This document shows positions 54,900 to 64,000 of a stretch of 64,000 bases of DNA, in pieces. Under the pieces are notes generated by a model. That model did no database searches, was not told where the DNA came from, and saw only the letters and a list, made by a program, of their open reading frames with translations. Each line of letters opens with the position of its first letter. Within the stretch, counting starts at the first letter, position 1. Source of the DNA: Polychytrium aggregatum (Eukaryota; Chytridiomycota; Chytridiomycetes; Polychytriales); contig NW_026516369.1 of the NCBI RefSeq assembly GCF_025602895.1, positions 1 to 64,000 of the forward strand. The letters run 5' to 3'. The translations under genes and the position numbers were made by a program.

Positions 54900-55406
54900 G
54901 ATGGGAGTCAACTACGATGGGCTGGTTGGGGGATGGCTTTGGGGGGGGGCGAACCCGATGGACGGAAGAATGGATGGATGGATGGATGGATGGATGCGAC
55001 GCAGAGCACGCTTGGCGATGACGCCGGCCAAAAACGAGCCCAAGTCGACGAAGGAAAAAAGGGCGAGGCGCGAGACCGGGCCGAGAGCCAGCGAGACCGC
55101 CACCAACGAGGGCTCGTCTGCGGGTGCACAGAGACAGCGTGCTTGCCGAACAACAAAGGCCGGCGGTTGTCGCTGTGCGCCGCAAACAGGAGGATCGCCT
55201 CCCCGTTTTGGACAGTCCGAGCGAAAACGGTGCGGGTTTCGGGGTGGCGAGGGCGCGTTTTGCTTCTCGGCGAGACGACGCCCCGCCATATCGCCTCCTC
55301 GGCGAACCGAGAGGCTTCTCGTCCGGCGCACCGCCACACTGCCCCTGGGGCGATCTGGCACACCCATGTCGTGGCCAGCAGCATCCATGCCGTGCCTGTA
55401 TTGACA
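54900..55406. other. RAB11 upstream region
   Basis: 507 bp between the RAB11 start and the GCFC gene stop. It contains a short GGAT array (about 54970-54996). No gene seen. Confidence 0.55.
54970..54996. repeat. GGAT tetranucleotide microsatellite
   Basis: About six to seven copies of TGGA, within 100 bp upstream of the RAB11 start; same motif as the array at 28427. Confidence 0.85.
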
Positions 55407-58400
55407 TCATTTCAGCTCCAGCTTGCCGATCTTGGAGACCCGTGCCGCCTCGTTCAGGCTTTGGATGTCCACCAGCAGCGCCGACATTTCTTGGAAGAGA
55501 GTCCTGGAAGAGCAAAGAGATGAGCGCCAACGCCAGAGCCCCGTCGATCCCCACCCACACCCATCATGCGACTGCCCATAGCCGCCAGCAGACCTACCGA
55601 GTTCCAAGCGACCGGTCCTGCCACCACTTGACGAATGCAACCATGCTTCTTTCGAGATTCCGGAGGTGCTTGGGCACCACATAGCCGCCGTCACTTTTCC
55701 ATTCTTGCGGGATTGCCCTACAGATCTGTTTGGCACATGCAGCGTCAGTCTGTGGACGAGAACGAGAACGAGCACGCCAGGTACCAGAGTCGCTGCACCG
55801 TGCTCATCGGCAAGGAGCCAAAAGGAAAGCAGTGGCTCCGAGGACGCCCAGACCGCCCTTACCCGGGCATATTTGTCCAGATCATCCAGCAGTGGCTCGG
55901 GGCTGTCCAAGACACTAAGCAGCATCTGGTCCAAGATGCTTTCGAAGCACCAGCGCTGTGCCGTTGGGGTGTGCACAAGGTCTTTCCATGCCAGCAGGTT
56001 GGGCAAGAGCTGTGGGAGGACACGAAATCGTAAGCCCACGGCCACATCGGTTGCGTCCGTTTGCGGATATCGCCGCATCAGCCACAAGCAAGAGCGCATC
56101 GTTCATAACTTGCCTTGAAAACCGTCCAGAACCAGCGGTTGCGATAGGGCGCCTGGTCGACAGGAAGAGGCAGCACCTTTCGAAAGTTGTCTGGGCTTTG
56201 TTGTAGAAGCACCAGGATGGTGTCGTCGACGTGCTCGACCAACTTGCCGACCAGCCCCTGGATTGAAACGCAAAGACACAGCGCCCGACATGTGAGCTTC
56301 CAAACCTGATGCCCAGTGGCTGCAACATGAAGCTGCGCCATTGGGGCCTGGAAATGATGGTACGCAAGCGCTTACCTTGAACGCCGCCGAGTCCCGAGGG
56401 ATGTGCCGCGCAACAGACTCGAAGACTTCGATCAGCATCCGGGTTTCCGTTGTGGAGAATGGGTTATACAGCTTGACTCGGGAGAGCAGGCGCGGAACGA
56501 CAACTTTGCCGACAAGTTTTGAGACGATCTCCGCGTCCGACTCTTGGGTTGACCCATCGGCTGGCCGCACGTACTCCGTAACGGCTTGGAACCATGGCAT
56601 CTGCTCAAACGACCTTGCCGGTTGCTGGCAGCACATGAAACAGTGTCGTTGGTTGGCTGGCCATCCATTTGCCCAACGCCGTCGTGACCCTCTGGCGGCA
56701 AGAAGCTCGGAGGCTTCCAAGTGCGATACAGCACAATACGATGATTCGGTGCCGGGACGGCCTTACCTGCAGCGGATTCCATCCGACCATTTCACACCGT
56801 ATCAGCAGCTCCAAGACGCCTGGCAGGCAGAGCCCGCCGTAACTCTGCTCATACGCCTTTGAATGCAACTCCCGCCACTTTGCAAACTTTTGGAGGACCT
56901 TGGGAATCGACCCAAGGCTGTCGCGGGCGTCGGCAAGAAGGTCCTTTGCAGAGCTCTGGATGATATCTGACGAAGGAGTTGAGAGACCGTTACTTTCTCC
57001 GAATACACTCCACTTGGAGGCTCATGCTCTCCCTTTGCAAGGCGAACATCCTTACCGAGCTTGGGACGCTCAATATCGGTCGATTCGTCATCAGAGGACA
57101 GTCCCTCGTGATCGTCGGGGAGTCCGCTCGCTTTCCGACTCGCGCAGTGACGCTTGCGCTTCTCTGCTCGAGCAACACGTCGAGCGTTTTGGAGAGTAGC
57201 ATTCTTCTGCATAATATCCCTTCCCAACTCGTCGACCCCGGTCTCGACTGCAGCCAGATATCAAAGCATCAGCGGAGGTAAGCGTTGCCGACGGAGGAGC
57301 ATCGATCGACAGTGAAGATAACTCATGGGAAGCGAGTGGTTGGCCCTATTGATCACCATCGATTCCTCCAGCTCTGCTACGACGAGCGCTCACCAGGCTG
57401 AATGGTGAATGCGGCCAGGTCATCTTTGAGCAGGCCCGCACGCTCATCGATACGATCTTGCTTGGAGTCGCCCATCGCCTCGACCGCGCGATTTTCCAGG
57501 GCTTCGAGTTCTGGGAGCTGGCATGAAACAAGGGTGCGGTATATGTGAGCCCGCAAGAGCCGCTTGTGCTCCCAAGTCTGGGTACTCAATCTAGGAAGCA
57601 CAAGCACGGCATGCGCCGATATAAATGCGGGATGTTGACGTCGCTCACTACCTTGGCGTCGATCAAATCAGCCATGTCCTGAGAGTATATACTGAACTCC
57701 TGGAAGTAGTTGTACTGCGCCGAGGCTCCTTTGATTTCATCTTCGATCCTGTGGGACTCTGTCACAGACTTATCCATCTCGGTCTTGGAGTTGCCAAGCC
57801 AGGCTTGGTTTTGAGAATGGCCATCCTTCATCGCTGTCAGAGTTGCAGACAGACGCTGGATGACATCGTCGACAGAGGGTATGGGCAGCACCGACGGCAC
57901 TGTGGCAGAAACGACACGATCTCAGTCGGCCGTGATTCCAACGCGATCGAAACAGAGTCCCGACAGGACCGAGTACTCTAGCCGAGTTCCCAATCATGTT
58001 CTGATTTCTGCAAGCACCGCTTACTCTGCTGCTTTTGAGCTGTGTGGCTGGGCCAGGCCTTTGCTGTTGAGACGTCAGGCAAGTCGATTCCGCTTTTCTT
58101 GAGCTGCTCTCTCTCCCAGTCCATAGCCTCTTCGTCCTCGATCTGATCGCTGTGATATGTCGCGACGCACAGGAAAAGCGAAATCAGATCAGCGGGCTGT
58201 ATATGAGATCCGCCCATCAAAGCCCAGAGGGGCGAGATTGTAGGTCTGCATTCGAGTTTGCAGATCACGACAGCCATGACCAGGTGCCTCGAAATCCAGT
58301 GACTACTCTGACGACTTACGTTGTTAGCGTCGACTCTGACATTTCTCTTCTTTTCCGGTCCTGCAACGTTTTGGCGGCTGTATTTCCAAACATGATCTGG

Positions 58401-59262
58401 GCCCCTTGGTGGTCCTCAAAGGCCTCGTTGTCGCTCTCACATTGCTCCTCAGTCACCAGTCTCGATTCCTGCTTCGCCGATCCGACGTCGGGCTTGGGTC
58501 GAGTCGCAACCTTCAGCGAAACATAGTCATCCTCTCTCTGGCTGCCGCCGGCCTCTGCGCTTGGCTCTGCCTCTGGGTCACCTCGGCCGTGGCGCCGCTT
58601 CTGCCGTTCAAGCTTGGCCGCCTTGATGGCATCTTCGTCCGGAATCGAGTCGGCAAGGGCAGACTCATCGAGGCCAGCTTCTCCAGGTATGACGATGTCC
58701 ATGGAATCCTCAGGCAGATCGAGCGGGCGACGGGATTGCGCTAGTTTCAGCTCGGCGATATCGTGAGCCGAGTAGGACCGCGACGGAGCTGGCTCTGAAC
58801 TGGCGCTGCTCTCCTCATCCAGATAGACTTTGCTGACAGGGAACTTGCGCGGCTTGGAACCTTTGCTGGATATTTTTTGACTCTTGAAGGCGCTGAGGTT
58901 GGACTATTGGCATCGGTCGGGCGTGCGAGCAGGATGATGAGTCTGTGGCATTGCGAGGAAAGCGGGGGCCATTTCTGCTCTACTTGTCATGCACCTGCTG
59001 GACAAGACGGATGGATACAAACGTGGCTGTGTGATGCCAGCCACCGAGATCCACCCACCTCTTCATCCTGGCCGATGTCGTCGTCGAAGCTGAGCTTCGA
59101 TGCCTTCTTTGGCTGTTTCTGGTCGGCGCTGGAGGACTTGCTCGGCCGCACAACAGAGGGCTGTTCTTGCTCGCCCTCCAACGGATCATCGGGGTCGTCG
59201 GTCTTCTTTCGTATCGCCCTCGCTTTCGGCTTGCGGAAGGCTGACATGGCGGATACGGACAC
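55407..59262 (-). CDS. GCFC-domain protein (PAXBP1/GCF-like, spliceosome-associated)
   Basis: 806 residues in twelve exons that close in phase: 59262-59059, 58882-58320, 58149-58025, 57899-57652, 57517-57394, 57247-57056, 56966-56767, 56624-56376, 56257-56114, 56009-55863, 55725-55598, 55503-55407. The basic N-terminus (MSAFRKPKARAIRKK) and acidic/charged middle match PAXBP1-type proteins. IPDEDAIKAAKLERQKRR and EDEEAMDWEREQLKKSGIDLP are diagnostic. A coiled coil (SVDDVIQRLSATLTAMKD...YNYFQEF) precedes the GCFC domain (WRELHSKAYEQSYGGLCLPG ... VKLYNPFSTTETRML). Homologues act in late spliceosome remodelling or disassembly. The ninth intron appears to start with GC (AAG|GCAAGT). An alternative start is the next Met (59247). 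Confidence 0.9.
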
Positions 59263-59416
59263 AGCTTCGTGCGCTGATCGCCCTCCAGAGTCTGCCGTGC
59301 CGATCGCAAAATGCCGATCGCAAAATGCCGGGCTGTCCAGGATGTGTCACGTGCCTTCCAGGACAAACCCGTGGGACGAACCCGACCCAGCACCAGAGAG
59401 GTTCGCAGCCGAAGCG
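59263..59416. promoter_or_regulatory. 154-bp bidirectional promoter between GCFC and HEI10 genes
   Basis: The two start codons are only 154 bp apart on opposite strands, so regulatory DNA must be shared. It contains a perfect 14-bp direct repeat CCGATCGCAAAATG (59300-59313, 59314-59327) and a palindromic CACGTG E-box at 59348-59353. Confidence 0.6.
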
Positions 59417-61335
59417 ATGGATCTCAAATGCAACGTGGTCAAGTGTCGCCGTGTGATCGCAGCAGGCAGCCAGGCATACGTTACGACGTGCAGCCGTGAG
59501 TGTGTGAGGCGACTGAATGAGCCGCGGCTGCCGGTCGCTCCCGGCCACAGCAGCAGGGAAACGCTCGTTGATACATGTGTGTCGGGACGAAAATGCAGAT
59601 GTCTTTTGCAAAGAGTGCGCCATCAAATCGTTCCAAAGCAGCCGTATATGGTGAGCTATTCCACAGAAATTGCCTTACTTCGATTTGGGTGTGGGAAAGG
59701 CTGTTGCGACAGGAGAGCTATGAGCGCTCGCTTGGCTGTGTGTCGTTCGCAATGACTCATCGCGTGTGTCGGAGGAATCCATTGTTGGCGAGATCCGTCA
59801 CAAATGAGGCTGCAGGCAAAGCAAAAGCATAGTATATGCCTGTGGCATGAGCGCAGCTGCACCAAAGCTACGATATAATACAACGATATTACTCGCAGCC
59901 CTCGCTGTCGGAGCGTCCCCGGCCATAAGCGATGTTGGCACATGGTTCCCCAATCCCCAAACTTACTTATCCGGCATCTCCTTCCTCACACTCGGCGACG
60001 TAGCCCAGCTTGCGAAACGTTCTTGAACAAAAGGTACAGCATCGATATTTGCATAGAGGGGGGGGCAAGAGTGAGGAGGTGGTGTGGATGAGCAGGAACT
60101 CATGCATTGCTCTGTATTCGAGGGACGACATTGCGTTGTGCGAATCAAATCTTTCGGAAGAGTATAAATCGGTATGCGTCGATGCGAATGTGCTTTGATG
60201 GACGTCGATCCAGCACCGGGACAGTGCCAGCACAGCGCCGTATGTCCAACGAGCTGGTGCTGCCACAGCATATTATTGGGATGGCTGTGTGTCTCTGGCC
60301 ATATCAATTGTGTTGTTGATGTTTGGGCTTGTTATTTATTGGGTTCGATGCTATTGCACAGACAGTTCTGGCGGGCCAGAGGCCAGACACAATCATGGAG
60401 GTTGCTGGCCGAGCACTTAGTTTCTGGTGCTATCAGGTCGACCAGGAGATGAAGTTACAGGAGACGGTACTGCTTGTGCAGTCCTTGCTGCGAACAGTTG
60501 GACACCGTGTCGAGCGCCAGAACCATGACTGAGTGATCACCTTGCTCTCTGTTCGAACAGATTCACAAAAGCTTCAAGGACAAGTGCCAGCGTCTGGAGC
60601 AAGACATGGGCACTCTCGTGTACAATGCTAATCAAGAGATTCAAGGTATCGGCATGAGCACGCCACGGAGCATGTCGCTGAGCTTCCCAGAGTCAGCAGA
60701 CATGATTGACTGACCCATCGTTGCTGCAACGCAGGCATGGTTGCGAAGTTGGAAGGTGAGCTGCGTCATCGCACAGTTCCGCATCGGGGCGGATGCTTTG
60801 GGCCCGTGGACTCGGCTACCCATTGTATCGCTGGCAGGCTGATATGCGCAAACCATCGCACGCAGGTCTGGAGCGAGAGCTACACTCGGAGCGGCGCAAA
60901 TCACATGGACTCTGCGAGCAGGTCGGAGAGAAGCACAGGCAATTCCAGCGACTCCAGGTCGGCATTGCATAGAGTGTGCATATTGGAGCGACAGCAATGC
61001 GACAGCGATGCGTCGGCAATGCGTCGGCGAGGTCATGGATGCTGATTCTCGATGAGTGTAAGTAGATTGCGTTCGACAAGCTCAAGACCAAGGCACACAG
61101 CGCAAGCCTCACGGCTGTCGAGGCCGACGTGGCACCCGCAGATTTCGGCTGCCGGCGGTCGTTCAGCTTTCCTCCCTCGCCGATGCCACTGCCCAGTGCA
61201 AGGCCAGCAGACCCGCTTGCAGGCATCGGCATCAAGCCCGGAAGCTACCGCGACATGCTTGCCCGACCCAGCCGCATCTACGACGAGACCGGGAGCCAAA
61301 GCAGTGCACGATTCACACCGGAGCGGTTGTTCTAG
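59417..61335 (+). CDS. HEI10/CCNB1IP1-type RING E3 ligase (meiotic crossover factor)
   Basis: 249 residues in eight exons: 59417-59495, 59599-59650, 59899-59944, 60362-60466, 60561-60645, 60735-60755, 60866-60957, 61066-61335; phases close. A RING finger is assembled over three exons: LKCNVVKC, then TTCSHVFCKEC, then CPRC. Next comes TVLAGQRPDTIMEVAGRALSFWCYQVDQE, the most diagnostic block of HEI10/CCNB1IP1. A coiled coil follows (KSFKDKCQRLEQDM; LERELHSERRKSHG). The tail ends RFTPERLF. HEI10/Zip3 proteins mark and stabilise crossover sites on meiotic chromosomes through ubiquitin or SUMO ligase activity. The end of exon 3 is least certain: a donor after CPRCRS is also possible. Good evidence that this organism retains meiotic machinery. 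Confidence 0.9.
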
Positions 61336-62829
61336 CAGCTCGAGCAAGACCCGCGACGGGGATGGTATTCTATGCGCATCCAACCAAGAAGCGACAAACC
61401 GTGCGCATCGAAGGGGCATAGCCGACGACATGATGGTGTGATTAGGTGGATGGCGGAATTGCAGATTGAACAAGGACGCGATGAACTCGCAGGGCTGCTC
61501 GCACGAGCGCTCGCATGATCGCTGCTCGGGTTGTGGCAAGCGACAGCTCGGACATGAGCCAGTACAATCGGCCACACATGAAATGGCTGAGCGTGCTCAT
61601 GGCACCGAGTATCGCTGCATGCCCCGCGAGACAGGGGGAGCGCGAGCGCGAGCGCGCACAGGGCGGGTGTGTTGACGAAGCGGGCCCCGGACTGGCTAAT
61701 GCACAACAAGGACGCGAGACCCCTGTGCGTAGCTTGCTCGATGCATTTGGCCGGTGTGGGTGGCGGTGGCGGAGTGTGCCCAATCAGCGACGGGCTGCTC
61801 ATCACCCCGTGCGACTGCTCGACACGTTGTGTGACGCAGCATCGACGCGTGCCACGCAGGCGCAATTGGCCACGCGCGCACAGACATGCCAGACGCGCTG
61901 GCGCTGCGGGGACGCCTTGTTCTGGGACGCGGGGTCTCTGGGCACAGGGCGCCCGGGCAACCGGATGGCGTTGTTTGGATGCGGTGGCGCTGCTGGCGCT
62001 GTGCCGGGACTGTGCAGCAACAGCGAGTGTGGTCTCTGTGTGTGCACTGTGTCGTCTCTGTGTGCTCTCTGCTGGCTTATGGGCGACCTTGTGCAAAGTG
62101 CCTTGGGAGCAACAGCGACATTGTTTTGCCGGCTTGTGTTTTGAGTGCTGCTGCTCAGCCATCGGCGACGCCCCCTCGTGGCTTTGCTCTTGCACTCGAC
62201 AAGCTGGCCATGCAGTCGTGCTCTGTTGTTGCTGCTGCTCCTGCTGCTGATTCTGTCGCTGTTGATGATGAAGACGATGGCGGTGCGAGTCAACCGGGCG
62301 CTGTTCCGGACCCTCCTGCTTCTCGCCACGACCACGTCCACGTCCAGAAACCCCAAGCCTGCTGCCTCCGCTCCGGCCTTCATCCACCACCATCCCTCGA
62401 TCTGCCCTCGTCCAGGCCCCGCCCTCGGGCTTGCCATCCACCCCCCTCTCCCGTCCTTTTGAGGGTGCTCGCCGCTCCCTCCTGTCGGCCTCTCAATTTC
62501 CTCCGAGCCTTCGCTCCTGGGCTCATCTTCAGGCTCGCCACAACCTTCTGGACACCCTCAGTGCCTCGAACGCCTCGAACGCCTCGAACGCTCAGCTCCA
62601 GTTTCTTGGCCCATCGCCCAGCAGCTTCTGGAACGCCATCAACCCGGCTAGTTCAGCAGCAAAATCCCGTCGAGCGAGCCCCCATATCTCGCAGTTCACC
62701 CCACCCGCTTCGGTTGTAATCCAGCACTGTCCTCTGAGGCGATCTCACAGACCTCTCGACCACCCGCCTACACTCCCAAAGCCATCCTCTGACTCTATCG
62801 GATTATCCTGATCGCAAGTAGGCATCACA
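61336..62829. other. Intergenic region upstream of the last gene
   Basis: 1.49 kb, GC-rich. Long overlapping frames exist in most phases on both strands but show biased composition (Cys/Arg/Ala) and no motifs. A 9-bp GCCTCGAAC triple lies at about 62562-62590. It presumably holds the promoter and 5' UTR of the gene starting at 62830. Confidence 0.55.
62562..62590. repeat. GCCTCGAAC 9-bp tandem repeat
   Basis: Three exact copies, about 240 bp upstream of the start codon at 62830. Confidence 0.85.
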
Positions 62830-64000
62830 ATGTCTGACGCCGACGACCATGCCCAGGCACCCTCGAACTTCAAGCTCGCCTCCCAGCGATTCCTGGCAAA
62901 GCTCAAAAAGATGCCCTCGAGCCAGGCAATGTCCCGCTCCAAAAGCCAAGCGCCTTTCACTTCGACGTCGTCCTCCAACCTCAAGTACCACTCCAGTCAG
63001 TCTGGCTCGGTGCAGCCCACGTACTATTGGAACTCGGACCCACAGCACGCCAACCACGACAAGTTTCCAGAGCCCTCGCCCCCTCCCCATTCGTCGTCCT
63101 CTGGGTCGTCGTCGTCCTCGACGCTGGCCTCGACTCTGACCTCGCCCAGGATCCACTCGGAGCCACACGAAGCACTCAGTCTGTCGTCCTCCGACACGCG
63201 GGCGCCCTCGGGTCCGTCTGGATCCTCGACAACATCGCACAATCTGCGCCGCAAGATGTCCAAGGTTGCCCTCATCAGCTCGCTTCGGTCCAACCCCGAT
63301 CCACCCCCGGCCGAGGCACGCTACGGCGATTCGATCATGCAGAGCAAGCGCTCCAGCACCAGCAGCATCTCGGATCACTCTAATCTGTCGTCGCCCACAA
63401 CCAACGGTTCGGGTGGCTCGCCCTCCGAGGGAGGCCCTCCCAAGTGGAAATCGCTCTTCAAGTCCGTCAGCCGACCCGAGCTCAAGCCCTTTGTGACCAA
63501 GAAGCGCTCCATGAACAACCTGTCGCAGGTCAAGTCCTCCGATTCGCTCAGGGAAAAGTTCCTCGCCGATCAGCAGTCCACAAAGCACGTCCGCTTTCCC
63601 AAGGAGAACCGTGAGGGCGGCGGGCTGCTGTTTGCCATTCGCCCCTCCAACAATGACCTCTCCATGTCCCGTTCGAAATCTCAACCCCAGCTGAAGGAAA
63701 CCGACCCAATGGAGGCCCAGCTGGCATACAGCCCGGCTGTGCCCTTGGTGCTGCCGACCCGAACGACGTCGAACTTTGTGCGCTTCCAGTCGGGCCAGAG
63801 CTATATGCCGCCGCAGCAGGAACTACCTCCGCTTCCTTCGACCCTGCTCGACGGCAAGGCTCCACCTCCGCTTCCCAGCGAACCGATTCCGTCGCTCCAG
63901 TTTATCTCGTCCTCGGAGCAGGCGCGCTTGACCCCCAAAGCGCAGGTACTATCGCCACCCCAGCAAGTACTCTCGCCACCCAAGCAGGTGCTATCGCCTC
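62830..64000 (+). CDS. Ser/Pro-rich, probably disordered protein (partial, runs off the window)
   Basis: Frame open from ATG at 62830 to the window end (390 codons, no stop). It begins MSDADDHAQAPSNFKLASQRF. The protein is rich in Ser, Pro and basic residues, with many RSxS/KRSS-type potential phosphorylation sites. One more ordered-looking segment is KWKSLFKSVSRPELKPFVTKKRSM, and the end is a Pro-rich repeat (QVLSPP, at least three copies). The codon pattern (third-position GC) and the conserved reading frame support a real gene, but I do not recognise a family. Such composition is common in fungal signalling or cytoskeletal scaffolds, which is inference. Introns further downstream cannot be judged. 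Confidence 0.75.
   Translation, partial: MSDADDHAQAPSNFKLASQRFLAKLKKMPSSQAMSRSKSQAPFTSTSSSNLKYHSSQSGSVQPTYYWNSDPQHANHDKFPEPSPPPHSSSSGSSSSSTLASTLTSPRIHSEPHEALSLSSSDTRAPSGPSGSSTTSHNLRRKMSKVALISSLRSNPDPPPAEARYGDSIMQSKRSSTSSISDHSNLSSPTTNGSGGSPSEGGPPKWKSLFKSVSRPELKPFVTKKRSMNNLSQVKSSDSLREKFLADQQSTKHVRFPKENREGGGLLFAIRPSNNDLSMSRSKSQPQLKETDPMEAQLAYSPAVPLVLPTRTTSNFVRFQSGQSYMPPQQELPPLPSTLLDGKAPPPLPSEPIPSLQFISSSEQARLTPKAQVLSPPQQVLSPPKQVLSP

Noticed and set aside
61332-62441. 369-codon - strand open frame rich in His, Gln, Arg and Cys
   Set aside because: It lies opposite other long frames in the same GC-rich stretch, has no domain-like pattern and overlaps the promoter of the gene at 62830; best explained by base composition.

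Overview
This window looks like nuclear DNA of an early-diverging, probably zoosporic (chytrid-type) fungus. Nearly every gene is split by short GT-AG introns of about 110-320 bp, and most exon phases close exactly. There is a fungal alpha-aminoadipate lysine gene (LYS1), a class C (GABA-B-like) receptor and a Fanzor-bearing transposon, a combination reported from chytrids. No bacterial operon, CRISPR array, rRNA or convincing tRNA was seen. The organism call is inference; the gene calls rest on reading frames and family motifs.

Layout, left to right. 1-2831 (-): partial polyglutamine-rich protein. 4798-9404 (+): C2-C1-RasGAP. 9522-12290 (+): leucine-rich-repeat array. 12759-14674 (-): secreted papain-type protease. 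15954-17079 (+): small DUF4286 protein. 17555-19606 (-): saccharopine dehydrogenase. 20179-24008 (-): 17-exon phosphoglucomutase. 24888-25516 (-): LSM6. 26594-27663 (-): ribosomal protein uS5/RPS2. 29413-30997 (+): anthranilate phosphoribosyltransferase. 31277-32622 (-): RNase P/MRP subunit POP7 with an RGG tail. 33107-35651 (-): DUF1766/T5orf172-domain protein. 35902-38250 (-): polytopic membrane protein. 38837-42507 (-): API5-like helical-repeat protein.

The accessory core is 38.3-46.5 kb. An element of about 3.4 kb (43058-46446), with terminal inverted repeats and flanking TA dinucleotides, carries an uninterrupted Fanzor gene (eukaryotic TnpB-like, RuvC plus zinc finger) and a broken Tc1/mariner-type DD34E transposase. 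Two short internally deleted relatives (38341-38691 and 42734-43059) keep the termini, one segment of the Fanzor 3' coding region and a conserved noncoding motif. They bracket the API5 gene. A fourth terminal fragment lies near 33.0 kb.

Right part: 46633-52072 (-) class C GPCR with a ligand-binding ectodomain and a C-terminal PH-like domain; 52987-54899 (-) Rab11; 55407-59262 (-) GCFC/PAXBP1-type spliceosome-associated protein; 59417-61335 (+) HEI10/CCNB1IP1-type meiotic RING protein, divergent from the GCFC gene over only 154 bp; 62830 to the window end (+) an incomplete Ser/Pro-rich protein. Most genes are unrelated housekeeping or signalling genes; the functionally linked set is the transposon, its derivatives and the Fanzor gene.
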